A DNA stretch of 64,000 nucleotides from Triticum aestivum (GCF_018294505.1 NC_057800.1:476594530-476658529), one strand, 5' to 3'; shown: positions 45,903 through 58,162, numbered from the stretch's first letter. The notes: generated by a model from the letters alone, not told the origin. Program-made: numbers and translations.

Positions 45903-46254
45903 GGTGATCTAGATCTATTAGAAAAATAGCTTGAAACAAAAGCAGAGGATTTTGTCATGGTACCATGGTCAAAACCTTTGGGGGATTATATAATGAATTT
46001 TTACCAACCAAAAGAAGTACCATGCAAGAAAACGGAGTCCAGAGGGCACACGAGGTGCCCACAAGGCAGGGGGCGCGCCCAGGGGGTAGGGCGCGCCCTC
46101 CACCCTCGTGGATGCCTCGTGTCCCTTTCAGACTACTTCTTATTTTCCTATTTTCTTAAATATTCCAAAACAGAAAAAAATGCTATTAGAACTATTTTGG
46201 AGTCGGTTTACTTACCGTGCCACATACATAATCCTTTTCGGAGTCTGAAACATT

Positions 46255-47263
46255 CTAGAAAGTGTCCCTTATGTACTCCTCCGGGGTTACGGTATCAATA
46301 ACATTGGTTTCAACATTTGTGGGATTACCTAAGATATAATGTTTGATTCTTTGACCGTTCACCACCTTCAGATTTGTGCCTTCAAAGTTGTTGATTTTTA
46401 TGGCACCGGAACGATAGACCACCTCGATAACGTAAGGACCTTCCCAATTAGAGAGGAGTTTTCCTACAAAAAATCTTAACAGAGAGTTGTATAACAAAAC
46501 ATAATCACCTGAATTAAACTCATGCTTTTGTATCCTATTGTCATGTCGTCTTTTAACTTTTTCTTTAAAAAGTTTGGCATTCTCATAGGCATGGGTTCTC
46601 CACTCATCAAGTGAGGTAATGTCAAATAGTATCTTCTCACCGGCAAGTTTGAAATCATAATTGAGCTCTTTAATGGCCCAATATGCCTTATGTTCTAGTT
46701 CGAGAGGTAAGTGACATGCTTTTCCATAAACCATTTTATACGCAGACATACCGATAGGATTTTTTTATGCAATTCTATAGGCCCATAATGCATCATCAAG
46801 TTTCTTGGAGCAATTCTTTCTAGATCTATTAACAGTCTTTTGCAAAATTAATTTAATCTCTCTATTACTTAGTTCTACTTGACCACTAGACTGTGGGTGG
46901 TATGGGGATGCAATTCTATGATTAACATCATACTTAGCAAGCATTTTACGAAAAGCACCATGAATAAAATGTGAACCACCGTCGGTCATTAAGTATCTAG
47001 GGACTCCAAACCTCGGAAAAAATAACTTCTTTAAGCATCTTAATAGAGGTTCTATGATCAGCACTGCTAGTTGGAATAGCTTCTACCCACTTAGTAACAT
47101 AATCAACAGCAACTAAAATATGTGTATAACCATTAGAGGAAGGAAACGGTCCTATATAATCAAAGCCCCAAACATCAAATGGTTCAATAACAAGTGAATA
47201 GTTCATAGCCATTTCTTGACGTCTACTAATATTACCAATTCTTTGACATTCATCACAAGACAA
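46255..47263 (-). pseudogene. Integrase of element F
   Basis: Reading leftwards: a zinc-binding Cys pair (CDECQR), the first catalytic Asp region (WGFDYIGPFP), a frameshift near 47000, the second Asp and Glu region (LMTDGGSHF ... [17 protein letters not shown]), a TAA at 46762-46764, then the C-terminal domain (MVYGKACHLPLELEHKAYWAIKELN ... WEGPYVIEVVYRSGAI). This is the Athila-type gypsy arrangement. The integrase inserts element DNA in the nucleus. Here it is broken by the stop, the frameshift and the loss of its N-terminus at 47277. Confidence 0.85.
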
Positions 47264-47277
47264 GACAAACTTACGGG

Positions 47278-47747
47278 TGTCGGTGTCAAAACCGGTGGAT
47301 CTCGTGTAGGGGTCCCGAGCTGTGCGTCTAAGGCGGATGGTAACAGGAGGGAGGGGACACGATGTTTACCCAGGTTCAGGCCCTCTTGATGGAGGTAATA
47401 CCCTACGTCATGCTTGATTGTTCTTGATAATATGAGTAATACAAGAGTTGATCTACCACGAGATCAGAGAGGCTAAACCCTAGAAGCTAGCCTATGGTAT
47501 GATTGTTGTTCTTGGTCCTACGGACTAAACCCTCTGGTTTTATATAGACACCTGAGGGGGCTAGGGTTACACAGAGTCGGTTACAAGGAAGGAGATCTAC
47601 ATATCCGTATTGCCAAGCTTGCCTTCCACGCCAAGGAGAGTCCCATCCGGACACGGGACGACGTCTTCAATCTTGTATCTTCATAGTCCAACGGTCCGGC
47701 CAAAGGATATAGTCTGTCTGGATACCCCCTAATCCAGGACTCCCTCA
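47278..47747 (-). repeat. 3' LTR of element G
   Basis: 470 bp, tgtcggtgtcaaaacc ... gactccctca in plus orientation, the reverse of LTR 3530-4007. The TATA box is 47539-47546 (minus strand tatataaa). The purine tract is 47748-47758 (minus strand caggggctac). Confidence 0.88.
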
Positions 47748-48180
47748 GTAGCCCCTGAACCAGGCTTCAATGACGATGAGTCCGGTGCGCAGATTGTCTT
47801 CGACATTGCAAGGCGGGTTCCTCCTCCGAATACTTCATAGAAGATTTCGAACACGAGGATCGTGTCCGGCTCTGCAAAACGAGTTCCACATACCACCGTA
47901 GAGAGAATAATATTTCCACAAATCTAATCTGCTGATGTACCCCGTAGTGTGACATCACACCACAGCCAGGTCTTTATTCGAATCATTTTTCATAACCCAT
48001 CTCAGCGTGTTTCGCGAGGCGGTTTCCTTGGCACGTCTTGTCGAAGCAGAGATCGTGTCCCCTTTATCACAGGATTCTCATCAATACGGACGTGGGTAAC
48101 CCAACCGTGCCTATGGGTAGGACTCCTAGATCTTAGGCAAGTCCCAAACGGCCACGAGGAGGACGCTTGATATTCACTCT

Positions 48181-48188
48181 CTTTATAA
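48181..48188 (+). promoter_or_regulatory. TATA box of antisense gene, copy C
   Basis: ctttataaaggggacaagg, about 100 bp before the ATG at 48288. The same block is found in copy A. The interval 47759-48180 upstream holds no other recognised feature. Confidence 0.62.
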
Positions 48189-48287
48189 AGGGGACAAGGC
48201 TTTTTCCCCTCGATCATAATCGAATCCGCCTCCCGCCTCGAGTTCCAACACCCAAAGCTCAGGTTTAGGCACTTTGGACCTTCAACT

Positions 48288-50548
48288 ATGTCCGGATCCA
48301 AACTTCAAGGTTGGTGGATGCCTTCCTCCGTCACGGAGGAGGACATAAAGAAGTTGAGAGAGGCCAGATATATGACCGCCGAAATTTCGCATCGGCTGCC
48401 TGCCCGAGGGCAAGTCGTCCCTACTCCCGAACCCAATGAGAGCGTCGTGTTCGTCTCCCACTTCCTCCGAGGACTAGGCCTCGCTTTGGATCCCTTTGTT
48501 AGGGGTCTTATGTTCTATTATGGGCTAGATTTTCACGATATCGCCCCGGATTCCCTTCTTCACATTTCATCATTTATTGTCATATGTGAGGCCTTCATCC
48601 GCATCACTCCTCACTTCGGCCTGTGGCTCAAGACCTTCGATGTGAAGCCGAAGATGATCGAGGGGCAGCACGCAGCGTGCGGAGGCGCTTCAATAAGCAA
48701 AATTGTTGATGCTCCATGGCCTGAGGGTAGCTTCCCAGAGGTGTCCGAATTGTGGCAGCGGGAGTGGTTCTACATCACAGCTCCCCGAAGTGCCAAGTGG
48801 GTAGCTGCCCCCACCTTTCGCTCAGGCCCCCCACCACAACTGATGTCATGGATCAGCAAGGGGCTAAGCTGGGGTCCAGCCAAGGACGTGCCAATACTGC
48901 AAGCCGTATCCGAGATCTCTTTGAGAGAGATTTCAGTCTAGTTATGGTAATGCAAGTTATGCTAGTTCCTCAAGTCCAGCCTTGCAAACGTCGTCCCCTC
49001 CGCATGTGGGAGTTCAACCCGGAGGGACCGCGAGCTATCCAACACTTCCTCGGCATGATGCCCGAGGAGATGTACAAATTGTTCTTCGGACCACAAACAA
49101 TGTGTCCGGACATCACTGAGGATGCAGGTCTGAGCTGCAATCGCCCGGATACCCAAGTAAGTAGCCCCGCATCCGAACACACTGTCCATTTATTTATCGC
49201 AACATTGCCCTAAAAAAGCCACTCTTTGACCAGGATTGGATAGCGAAGGAAAAGTTGATCAGGTGTCCGGCCCCCCTCCCTGCGACCTCACCAAATCCCG
49301 TGCTAACCAGGATGTTGGAGATCGCGCCTTATCAAGCGCCCTTAGGAGAAGATAAAGGAGGGAACAAGGAGGCTAGCACCTCCGCGAAGGAGGTTAGCCG
49401 GGGAGGAGGGACTGAAACTTCCTCTCCCCTGGGAAGGAAGAGGACCGCCTCCGAGGACCCGGAGACAATGGTCTCCAAACGGGGGAAGAAATCTTCGCTG
49501 GAGGGTCCTTCCTCGGGGGCTACCCCGGCCGCACTATGCCCTCAAGGGGATCAGCCCTCCATCGAGCTGTAAGTAAAAGGGTACTTAATAAGGAAAATAC
49601 CTCGATTTACTTCTAAGGAAAATAACCGAAGCATTTATCGTGCAGTTCGGATCTTAGCCCTTCTCAGGAGAGCTCGTCTTGAGGGGATCTTCTTCCAGAG
49701 ATGATGGAGAGCGAAACTCCTCCCCCTGCCATACCGCCTCATGAGGCGGGCGACCCCGAGGTGTCGTTGCGGAGGGTTTCTCCTGATCCGGCAAGGCCAG
49801 AAGGCAATCATATGGCCACCCGAAGTCCTTAGTATCCAGCTCTTGAAGAGAGTAATCGAAAGAGTCCGACACCGTCTGGTGTGTGGTCGGACATACTGAG
49901 GGATCTGCTAGAGCGAGCGGCTATCTCAAAAGAGCACCGCACATTGATGGGTACGGTGATTGAAAGGATTTCGTCCGTCGAAAGCGGGTTGCATGAAGCC
50001 TTTATGAGTCTACTGACGGGTTTTGAGGTACGCAAAATGATGTACATTTTTGACAGTACCGCACATTTTTAGATGTGCCCTGTGTAGATAGTAGCCCCTG
50101 AGACTCTGGGTGCTGTCGAAGATGACGGCGCACAGAGGATCATAGTCCCAGGAATAATCGTGCCGCCTTAATATGCAGGTAGCGGAGGGTCCGGTGGCTA
50201 GCCGGACTGATGAGTTTGCCGAGCTAAAGCGGCAGCTTGACGTGGCAGATGCCGACATCGTACTTGTCAACAAGAGGCTTGACAAGGCACAGGGTATGTG
50301 ATTCCTCCAGCGACACATGGAAGAGGATCATGATGCCAGTATCTATAACATGTGTGTGAATGCAGATGGAGCTGTGGCCGTGGAGAACCTTCGGGCGGAA
50401 CTTGCCCGAGCCAAAGAACAAGCCAGGAAAAGCGATGCGGCTGCCCTTAAGGCAGTCAAGGAGCTGAAAGCCGAACAGGCTGCTCATTGCCAAAGCAAGG
50501 AGGAGATAGCCAGGATGGCTGTGGAATTGAAGAATGGCGCTGACCGTT
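48288..50548 (+). pseudogene. Antisense PF04195/coiled-coil gene, copy C, exons 1-5 (5' part)
   Basis: The ATG at 48288 reads MSGSKLQGWWMPSSV. Exons: 48288-49156, 49234-49568, 49646-50027, 50179-50293 and 50366 onward. Introns of 77, 77, 151 and 72 bp have GT/AG ends, and the reading phase is kept across each. Exon 1 is the Transposase_28-like domain (HRLPARGQVVPTPE, GLMFYYGLDFHDI, FGLWLKTFDVKP, WQREWFYIT). Exon 2 is charged (GRKRTASEDPE, KRGKKSS), possibly nuclear. Exons 3-5 lead into a coiled coil (ENLRAELARAKEQARKS). Damage: a frameshift near 48900, TGA 49680-49682 and TAG 49830-49832. Copia 2 interrupts exon 5 at 50548. Confidence 0.75.
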
Positions 50549-50904
50549 TGAAAGCACAAGTGCTCCCTAGGTGGTTTTGATAATTGATGACAACATATCT
50601 CTTGTTGGACTAACATTTCAATCTAGCATGTTTCAGATAAGTTCAACAATGGAGTGGCATGGACTAAAGGTTGTGGGAACACCTTCAAGATGCTAAGGAC
50701 AAAGGATTGGCTAAAGCTTCAAAAGCTCAAGACTCTTCATTTTTAGTGATCCAAGATCACATTGAGTCCATAGGAAAATCCAATACTATCAAGGAGGGAT
50801 GAGGTTTTGCTTAATGAGCCTCTTGATTCATGTGCTTAATGATATGCTCCAAAATCCTCAGCGACTTTCCCACTTCCACATATGACCTAAACCCTAAGCC
50901 AAAC

Positions 50905-51290
50905 TCGGTCCTACCGATTCTTCCTATCCGGCGCCACCGAGTTCCACTTGTCATAAGCCACTGCCAAACCCTAATCATTTCGGTCTCACCGATGGGATCT
51001 CGGTCTCACTGAGATGGGCTTGCAAACTCTCTGTTACCCATTGCAATATTCTCGGTCCCACCAAGATATGCAATCAGTTCCACCGAGTTTGCTTGGCCAA
51101 ATCTCAGTTTCACTTATTACCCAAATCGGTCCCACCGAGTTTGAGTAATCGGTCAAACCGAGTTTTGGATTTACCCTAACCCCAGCACATCGGTCCCACC
51201 GAGTTGATCCAGTCGGTCCCACCGAAATCTCTAACGGTCACTAGGTTTACATTTTCGGTCCGACCGAGTTTATTGATTCGGTCCCACCGA
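50905..51290 (+). promoter_or_regulatory. Array of 13-bp palindromes TCGGTnnnACCGA, 5' LTR
   Basis: Thirteen sites start at 50905, 50928, 50980, 51000, 51052, 51074, 51104, 51126, 51149, 51190, 51213, 51255 and 51278; eight are perfect. Spacings are 20-23, 30, 41-42 or 52 bp, close to multiples of 10.5. The array ends 40 bp before the TATA box. The centre varies (ccc, ctc, cta, caa, ccg) while the half-sites are kept. Confidence 0.75.
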
Positions 51291-51330
51291 GATTGGAAAA
51301 CTGTGTAACGGTTGGATTTTGTGTGGAGGC

Positions 51331-51338
51331 TATATATA
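51331..51338 (+). promoter_or_regulatory. TATA box of copia element 2 LTR
   Basis: tatatata followed by cccctcc. The transcript would start near 51365. Confidence 0.75.
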
Positions 51339-51783
51339 CCCCTCCACCTTCTTCTCATTCGAGGAGAGAGCCATCAGAACACACACACCATTCCAACTCA
51401 TATGTTCTGAGAGAGAACCACCTACTCATGTGTTGAGACCAAGATATTCCATTCCTACCATATGAATCTTGATCTCTAGCCTTCCCAAGTTGCTTTCCAC
51501 TCAAATCTTCTTTCCACCAAATCCAAATCCTATGAGAGAGAGTTGAGTGTTGGGGAGACTATCATTTGAAGCACAAGAGCAAGGAGTTCATTACCTACAC
51601 ACCATTTGTTACTTCTTGGAGAGTGGTGTCTCCTAGATTGGCTAGGTGTCACTTGGGAGCCTCCGACAAGATTGTGGAGTTGAACCAAGGAGTTTGTAAG
51701 GGCAAGGAGATCGCCTACTTCGTGAAGATCTACCGCTAGTGAGGCAAGTCCTGTGTGGGCGATGGCCATGGTGGGATAGACAA

Positions 51784-51915
51784 GGTTGCTTCTTCGTGGA
51801 CCCTTTGTGGGTGGTTGCTTCTTCGTGGACCCTTCGTGGGTGGAGCCCTGTGTGGACTCGCGCAACCGTTACCCTTGGGTGGAGCCCTGTGTGGACTCGC
51901 GCAACCGTTACCCTT
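51784..51915 (+). repeat. Two tandem repeats in the LTR
   Basis: A 29-bp unit (ggttgcttcttcgtggaccc...) is present twice at 51784-51841. A 39-bp unit (gggtggagccctgtgtggac...) is present twice at 51838-51915. The same pair lies in the 3' LTR near 59420-59551. Confidence 0.85.
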
Positions 51916-52215
51916 CGTGGGTTGAAGTCTCCATCAACGTGGATGTAGGATAGCACCACCTATCCGAACCACGGGAAAAACATCCGTGTCTCCAATTGCG
52001 TTTGATCTCTCCAAACCCTTCCCTTTACATTCTTGCAAGTTGCATGCTTTACATTCCGCTGCTCATATACTCTTTGCATGCTTGCTTGATATGTATTGTG
52101 TGTGTTGAAATTGTGCCTAAACTCCACTTAAACCGAAAAAGCTTAAAAATTGCAACTTGAGCATTATGTGTCTAATCACCCCCCTCTAGACACATCTACT
52201 TCTAGATCCTACAAG

Positions 52216-52227
52216 TGGTATCAGAGC
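52216..52227 (+). promoter_or_regulatory. Primer binding site of copia element 2
   Basis: tggtatcagagc, two bases after the 5' LTR; initiator tRNA-Met type. Confidence 0.92.
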
Positions 52228-52289
52228 TTTGGTCTCCATTGCCTTGGTTTAATCACCATTGGAGGAAGGTGGATGTGTCTACATTAGGG

Positions 52290-54287
52290 AGTCTTAGACA
52301 TAGAGTGCCTATTCTTGATGGAGAGTATTTCCATGAGTGGAAAAATGAGATGCTTGTAGTCTTCAATCAATATCATTTGAACAAGTATATTGCTAGCCCT
52401 TGTGCACCTCATATTGATCCTTTGCATCCTACCCTAGATGAAGATATTGACATGATTCGTAATCTTAGAACGATTGAGCTCATCATTAGAGGATTGCCCA
52501 AAAATTTGATTGCTAATTTGCCTACTCAAAATTGTGCCTATACTATATGGAAATTTCTTGAGGAACGATTTCCCAATCATTCCCTGAAAACTTTGGATGA
52601 AATTCTCCATAAATCTATTGCCTTGAGTAAGATGAACTGTAGTGATCCTAGTTTTGGTAAATGTCTTCTTGAACTTGCCAATCTTAAGTATGCTAAAGGA
52701 GATGTTGGAATCATTAATGATATCATATTCAAAGCTATAAGAATTCATAAAAGTGACCACTTTGATGATCATTTATCTAATGAATTACCCTCTCTAGGAA
52801 ATGATGAGTCACAAGATCATGATGAACATGAATATTATGATGATGATGATAGTGACTTCGATCTTGATGATGCAATGAGACATTTTGGTCTTATGGCAAA
52901 TCTTCGGGGATATGAATCAGGAGGAAAGGAATGGGTTCTTGATAGTGGATGTACTGATCATATGACCGGAGATGAAGAGATGTTTCGTGAGCTTGCTGAA
53001 AATGACGGCCCTCGAAAATATGTCACCTTTGGTGATAATTCAAAGGGTAAAGTGGTTGGCCTTGGTAAGGTGGCCATCTCACATGATAGTTCCATTCAAA
53101 ATGTCATGCTCGTTGAATCTCTTGGCTACAACTTACTTTCAGTATCTAGACTTGCTGATTTCGGTTTGAATGTCCTATTTACTGAGGTAGATTGCCAAGT
53201 ATTTCGTCGAGACAATCATAAAATGGTCTTTACGGGTATGCGTAGAGGTGATCTTTACATTGTCGATTTCTCTAAAAAGGCACAACCTAAAACTTGCTTT
53301 GTTGCTAAATCCTCAAAAGGTTGGTTGTGGCATAGACGACTAGGTCACGTTGGCATGAGAAACCTTGACAAGCTTATTAAAGGAAATCATATCCTTGGAG
53401 TTAACGATGTCATATTTGATAAGGATAGACTTTGCAGTGCTTGTCAAGCAGGTAAACAGGTTGGAGGAAGACATCCCGTGAAGAACATCATGACCACAAG
53501 GAGGCCACTCGAGCTACTTCACATGGATCTTTTTGGTCCCAACGCCTACAAGAGTCTCGGTGGAAATTCTTTTGGTCTAGTTATAGTTGATGATTTTTCA
53601 AGATTTACGTGGGTGTTCTTTCTTAATGACAAGTCGCAGGTCCAGAAGATCTTCAGAAACTTCGCTAGGAAGGCCCAAAATCAGTTTGATGTGAAGATCA
53701 AGAAGGTTCGGAGTGACAACGGAACGGAGTTCAAGAACGCAAATGTGGACATCTTTCTTGACGAAGAAGGGATTTCACTCGAGTTCTCAGCTACGTATAC
53801 ACCTCAACAAAATGGAGTTGTTGAGAGGAAGAACCGGACGCTCATCGAAATGGCAAGAACGATGCTTGATGAATACAAGACGCCAAAGCACTTTTGGGCA
53901 GAAGTGGTTGAGACAGCTTGTCACGCAACAAATCGCTTATATCTTCACAAGCTACTCGGCAAGACGACATACGAGCTTCTCACCGGTAACAAACCCCAAG
54001 TTGGATACTTTCGAGTATTCGGCTCAAAGTGCTACATTCTTGATAAGCATCGTCGTTCAAAATTTGCTCCTAAAACTCATGAAGGTTTTCTACTTGGTTA
54101 TGGCTCAAACTCTCACACTTACCGTGTCTACAACAATTTCACTCGAAAGGTTGAAGAGACGGTAGATGTGAAGTTTGATGAATCTAATGGCTCGCAAGTA
54201 GAGCAATTGCCAATTGATGTAGGAGACAAAGACTCTTCAGAAGCAATTCAAGACTTGTCCATCGGCAAAATTGTCCAACAGAGGTGA
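52290..54287 (+). pseudogene. Gag-protease-integrase of copia element 2
   Basis: The open frame runs from the primer site to TGA 54285-54287. The gag part (VPILDGEYFHEWKNEM, LNEILHKS-like helices) is short, has no zinc knuckle and has no ATG before its conserved start, so translation initiation and the nucleocapsid are lost. An Asp/Glu-rich stretch precedes the protease (WVLDSGCTDHM, catalytic Asp at 52941-52943). Integrase: HHCC (HRRLGHVGMRN ... CSACQAGK) and the DDE triad (Asp 53526, Asp 53715, Glu 53823). The frame then shifts, so RT is reached only in another frame. Confidence 0.88.
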
Positions 54288-56203
54288 AGGAGAGTACTTC
54301 ATCCGTCCAAGTGGAAGCTTCTACTTCACGACAAGGTGAACCAAGAATCGACACGGAAGCATCCACAAGTGGGACACACAAAGATGAAGAAAACGAGGAA
54401 GTACGTCAAGATGAACATCAACAACCTCCTTCTCCACCACGACAAGAGAACGACGACGTCAACAATGAAGAAGGCCAAGAAGAAGAACAAGATGAAGAAG
54501 ATGTTCAACAAAGACCCAAGCAAAAGCTCTCACGAGTTCGAGCAAGAATTGCCAAAGATCATCCCGTCGAGCAAATCCTCAATGATATACAAACCGGGAG
54601 AATCACTCGCTCAAAAACTCGTTTAGCTAACTTTTGTGAAAACTATTCATTCATCTCTAGCATTGAACCAATGAAGGTTGAAGAAGCATTGGAAGATCCG
54701 GATTGGATAAACGCTATGCATGAAGAGCTACATAATTTTGAGAGAAACCAAGTTTGGACATTGGTTGAGAAGCCCGACAACAACCACAACATCATTGGTA
54801 CCAAATGGGTGTTTCGCAACAAGCAAGATGAAGATGGACAAGTGGTTCGCAACAAAGCACGTCTCGTCGCCCAAGGGTACACACAAGTCGAAGGTATGGA
54901 CTATGGTGAGACGTATGCTCCCGTTGCTAGACTTGAGTCCATTCGCATCTTACTTGCCTATGCTAATCACCATAATATCACCTTGTACCAAATGGACATT
55001 AAAAGTGCTTTTCTAAATGGTGAAATAGAGGAGGAAGTTTATGTCAAACAACCTCCCGGATTTGTCAATCCTAAGAAACCAAATCATGTTTACAAACTTC
55101 ACAAAGCCCTTTATGGTCTTAAACAAGCTCCTAGAGCATGGTATAAATGCTTGACCAAGTTCCTTACTGCAAGTGGTTTTGAAATTGGTAAAATTGATTC
55201 TACTCTTTTTACTAAAAGGGTTAATGGAGAGCTATTTGTATGCCAAATTTATGTTGATGATATCATATTTGGTTCAACTAACCCCCTCTTTAGTGAAAAG
55301 TTTGGAAAGCTCATGTCAGAGAAGTTTGAGATGTCTATGATGAGTGAACTCAAATTCTTTCTCAGGTTTCAAATCAAACAAACCAAGGAAGGTACATTTG
55401 TCTCTCAAACAAAGTACACCAAGGACTTATTCAAGAAGTTCAATATGCAAGAATGCAAAGGTATGTCTACACCCATGCCTACTAGTGGACATAATGATTT
55501 GACCAAAGATGGTGAACCTGTTGATCAAAAGGTTTATCGCTCTATGATTGGTTCATTGTTATACCTATGTGCTTCACGTCCCGATATTATGCTAAGTGTG
55601 TGCATGTGTGCACGATATCAAGCTGCTCCTAAAGATTGTCATCTTAAGGCTGTGAAAAGGATAGTGAGATATTTAATCCATACACCAAATTTTGGCATTT
55701 GGTATCCTAAGAGGTCTTCTTTTGATCTTGTTGGCTATTCTGACTCAGATTATGCCGGAGACAAGGTTTATAGAAAGTCCACTTTGGGTACTTGTCAATT
55801 TCTTGGCAGATCTCTTGTGTCTTGGTCTTCCAAGAAACAAAACTCGGTATCCTTATCCACCACCGAAGCGGAATACATTGCCGCTGGTTCATGTTGCGCT
55901 CAATTACTTTGGATGACCCAAACTCTCAAAGATTATGGGATTTATGTGAAACATGTTCCACTGCTTTGTGACAATGAAAGTGCTATCAAAATTGGTCATA
56001 ATCCTGTACAACATTCTCGGACTAAGCATATTGAAGTTCGTCATCATTTCATTTGAGATCATGTTGCTAAGGGTGACATCAATCTTAAGCATGTTTGCGC
56101 CAATAAGCAATTAGCGGATATATTCACTAAACCACTTGATGAGAAAGTGTTTTGCAGGTTGAGAGGAGAATTTAACATCATTGATGCTTCAAACTTGGAG
56201 TAG
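54284..56203 (+). pseudogene. Reverse transcriptase-RNase H of copia element 2
   Basis: This overlaps the previous frame by a few bases in the -1 frame; a one-base change is the simple explanation, as copia pol is normally one frame. RT landmarks: [54 protein letters not shown] at 55250-55261. RNase [33 protein letters not shown] at 56054-56056 interrupts the last part, which continues in frame to TAG 56201-56203. Confidence 0.9.
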
Positions 56204-57068
56204 AAACTCCATTGGATACATGCAAGACATGAGCTTATGACTAATCCATGATATATCTTTTATGATAACTATTATGTCTTGGATATATTTGCACCTTGCA
56301 TGTTGTCTAACCCATGTAGGTGCTTGGTTGAATCTAATTCCATGAGATTGCGACTCACTCATATCTTGAGCAATCTCTACATCACCAAGACTCTACACAA
56401 TAGTGGTTGAAGACAGGGAAGCACAAAACCACTCAAACATATCCTTTGACAAATTCTATGTTAAGCTTCATGATTGTCATTTTTTGATACACAAGTGCTC
56501 TTCCTTGCAAGAACTAACCCATGTAGGTAGATGAACTCAGACTCCAAGTGGTGCTCCCAACTCTTGATGAACTACATCAACCTTGAGCACCCACACAAGT
56601 TCAACTACATGAGCAAGAACCACACCACCACCCAAGGTATGTTATTCCATCTTAGAGAAGCTTTACTCCAAGACATGAGTCAAAGCAACTCAACAAGATG
56701 TGAATACATCAAGATGCTTAAACAAAAAATGGTAACCCCATTTTAAGCTTAAACGATGAGTATGACCTATGATCAAGTGTTCTCACTTGACTCCTAAGTC
56801 AATATACTCTAACACAGGTGACTATGTCACCGCCCAATTCTAGATGAAGTTCTCTTGTGTTCTTTTCTGAGTTATTGCATTTGTCCCTTGCATATTTGTT
56901 TCCTTCTTTTTCAAACAAAACAAAAACAAAAACTTCATCTAGAAAATTTCACTCTTTTCTTTTTTGGTTCTTGTTCTGCATATTTCTGCATCAAATTCAT
57001 TGCAAATCTTTGTGAGATCTTACTTGACTAGTGAGCTGAGGTGACAAGTGTTTTTCTCTGTGATGAAC

Positions 57069-57146
57069 TCGGTTTCACCAAATTTCCATTTTCGGTCCAA
57101 CCGAATCCCTTCGGTACTACCGAAACATGCCACTCGGTGCCACCGA
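57069..57146 (+). promoter_or_regulatory. Four-site TCGGTnnnACCGA cluster in the 3' region
   Basis: Sites start at 57069, 57092, 57111 and 57134 (spacing 23, 19, 23). The last three are perfect palindromes. Confidence 0.65.
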
Positions 57147-58162
57147 TTTCGCAACAGGAAAAACAGTTTGCCACATATTCTATATTTCTTCTGATCCAGC
57201 TCCACTCAATGAATCTTGTCCTCTACAAGCATCACAGTTTTATTCCCTGCTTTGTACTGAATCTCAAGGACCAAACCTATTCAACGGATTCCAGGAAAAA
57301 CCTTCTTGGAAATTGATGTCAAAGGGGGAGAGAGAGATCATATCAAAGCTTATCATCAGGGAGAGAGAGATCACATCAAAAGCTTATCACATCAAAAGCT
57401 TATCACCTACAAAGGAGAAAGTACTAAGGGGGAGAGAATACTCAAGGATCCCATATAGAGAATACTCAAGGATCCCACATATTAAGGGGAAGAAAGAAAT
57501 CTCCAAGGGGGAGAGAATACTCAAGAGGAGAGATGCCACATGTCTTTTTGGGGGAAAGACATGTTCATATGAACTCATTTGAATTTAGTTCTATTCATAA
57601 GCTTTCAGCTCTGATTTTTTGTTTCCTATCTTCTCCCAAGACACCTAAGGGAAAGAAATCAGTCAAATTCATTGCATATCTTTATTCTTGGGGACATGTT
57701 GAATTCAATGGTACCTTGTACTCAGTCTCTACATGTCATCCCAATCTTCGTATTCTTGTGGTTTCTTTTGTTTGCTCTGGCTAGTGGACGTACCTGTGTT
57801 ATCTAACCGTGTTTGTGCAGGTTCATTCCATCCTAAGCCAACTCAAGACCACAAGGTAAGTATATGCATCAAAATCATGAGTATGAGGAGTTCTTGCTTA
57901 TGTACATACTGTTTGCAAGAAGGACTCATGAGCATGAAGGTATTTTCCTTGATAATCTTTTGCTCTGATGCATATGGCCAAGGTACATGTAACACATTGC
58001 CTACTCTGTCATGGTTATGTTCTCACATGCCTCCATATTTCATATTTACATGAGTGCATACATGTAGGGGGAGCCTATGCTTGTTACATGTCCTTCCAAA
58101 GCTTTACTTGCTGTTCTTTATATCTTTATCTAAAGCTTTGATGTATGTTGCCATCAATTACC

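Larger units (their letters stand above)
40897..47277 (-). mobile_element. Athila-type gypsy element F, 5' end cut
   Basis: Its 3' LTR is 40897-42395 (tgatgaacc...ggacgtatca). The minus-strand polypurine tract (cccccaagctt) follows on the right, then internal sequence, a late ORF and integrase reading leftwards. A solo WHAM-like LTR sits at 42704-44093. At 47278 a Fatima-like element cuts the integrase N-terminus. RT, protease, gag and the 5' LTR are not in view. Confidence 0.82.
50549..52213 (+). repeat. 5' LTR of copia element 2
   Basis: 1665 bp. It contains the palindrome array (50905-51290), TATA box (51331-51338) and two tandem repeats (51784-51841, 51838-51915). Confidence 0.95.

Noticed and set aside
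48288..50548. The antisense gene as a host gene interrupted by retrotransposons
   Set aside because: The same gene lies at the same place and orientation in three gypsy elements of the window, next to their 3' LTRs.
51590..51960. Minus-strand open frames in the copia 2 LTR, repeated at 59166-59595
   Set aside because: They occur in both LTRs over tandem repeats, antisense to the LTR transcript, with no domain similarity.
50549..52213. The palindrome array as a CRISPR-like repeat
   Set aside because: Units are 13 bp with irregular, short, non-unique spacing inside an LTR of a plant retrotransposon.
52214..52228. tggtatcagagc blocks as possible tRNA gene pieces
   Set aside because: They are primer binding sites directly after LTRs, here and at 17481.
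54284..54300. A separate second polyprotein starting at 54284
   Set aside because: There is no ATG at this point (the codon is GTG). It is the continuation of pol after a one-base frameshift.
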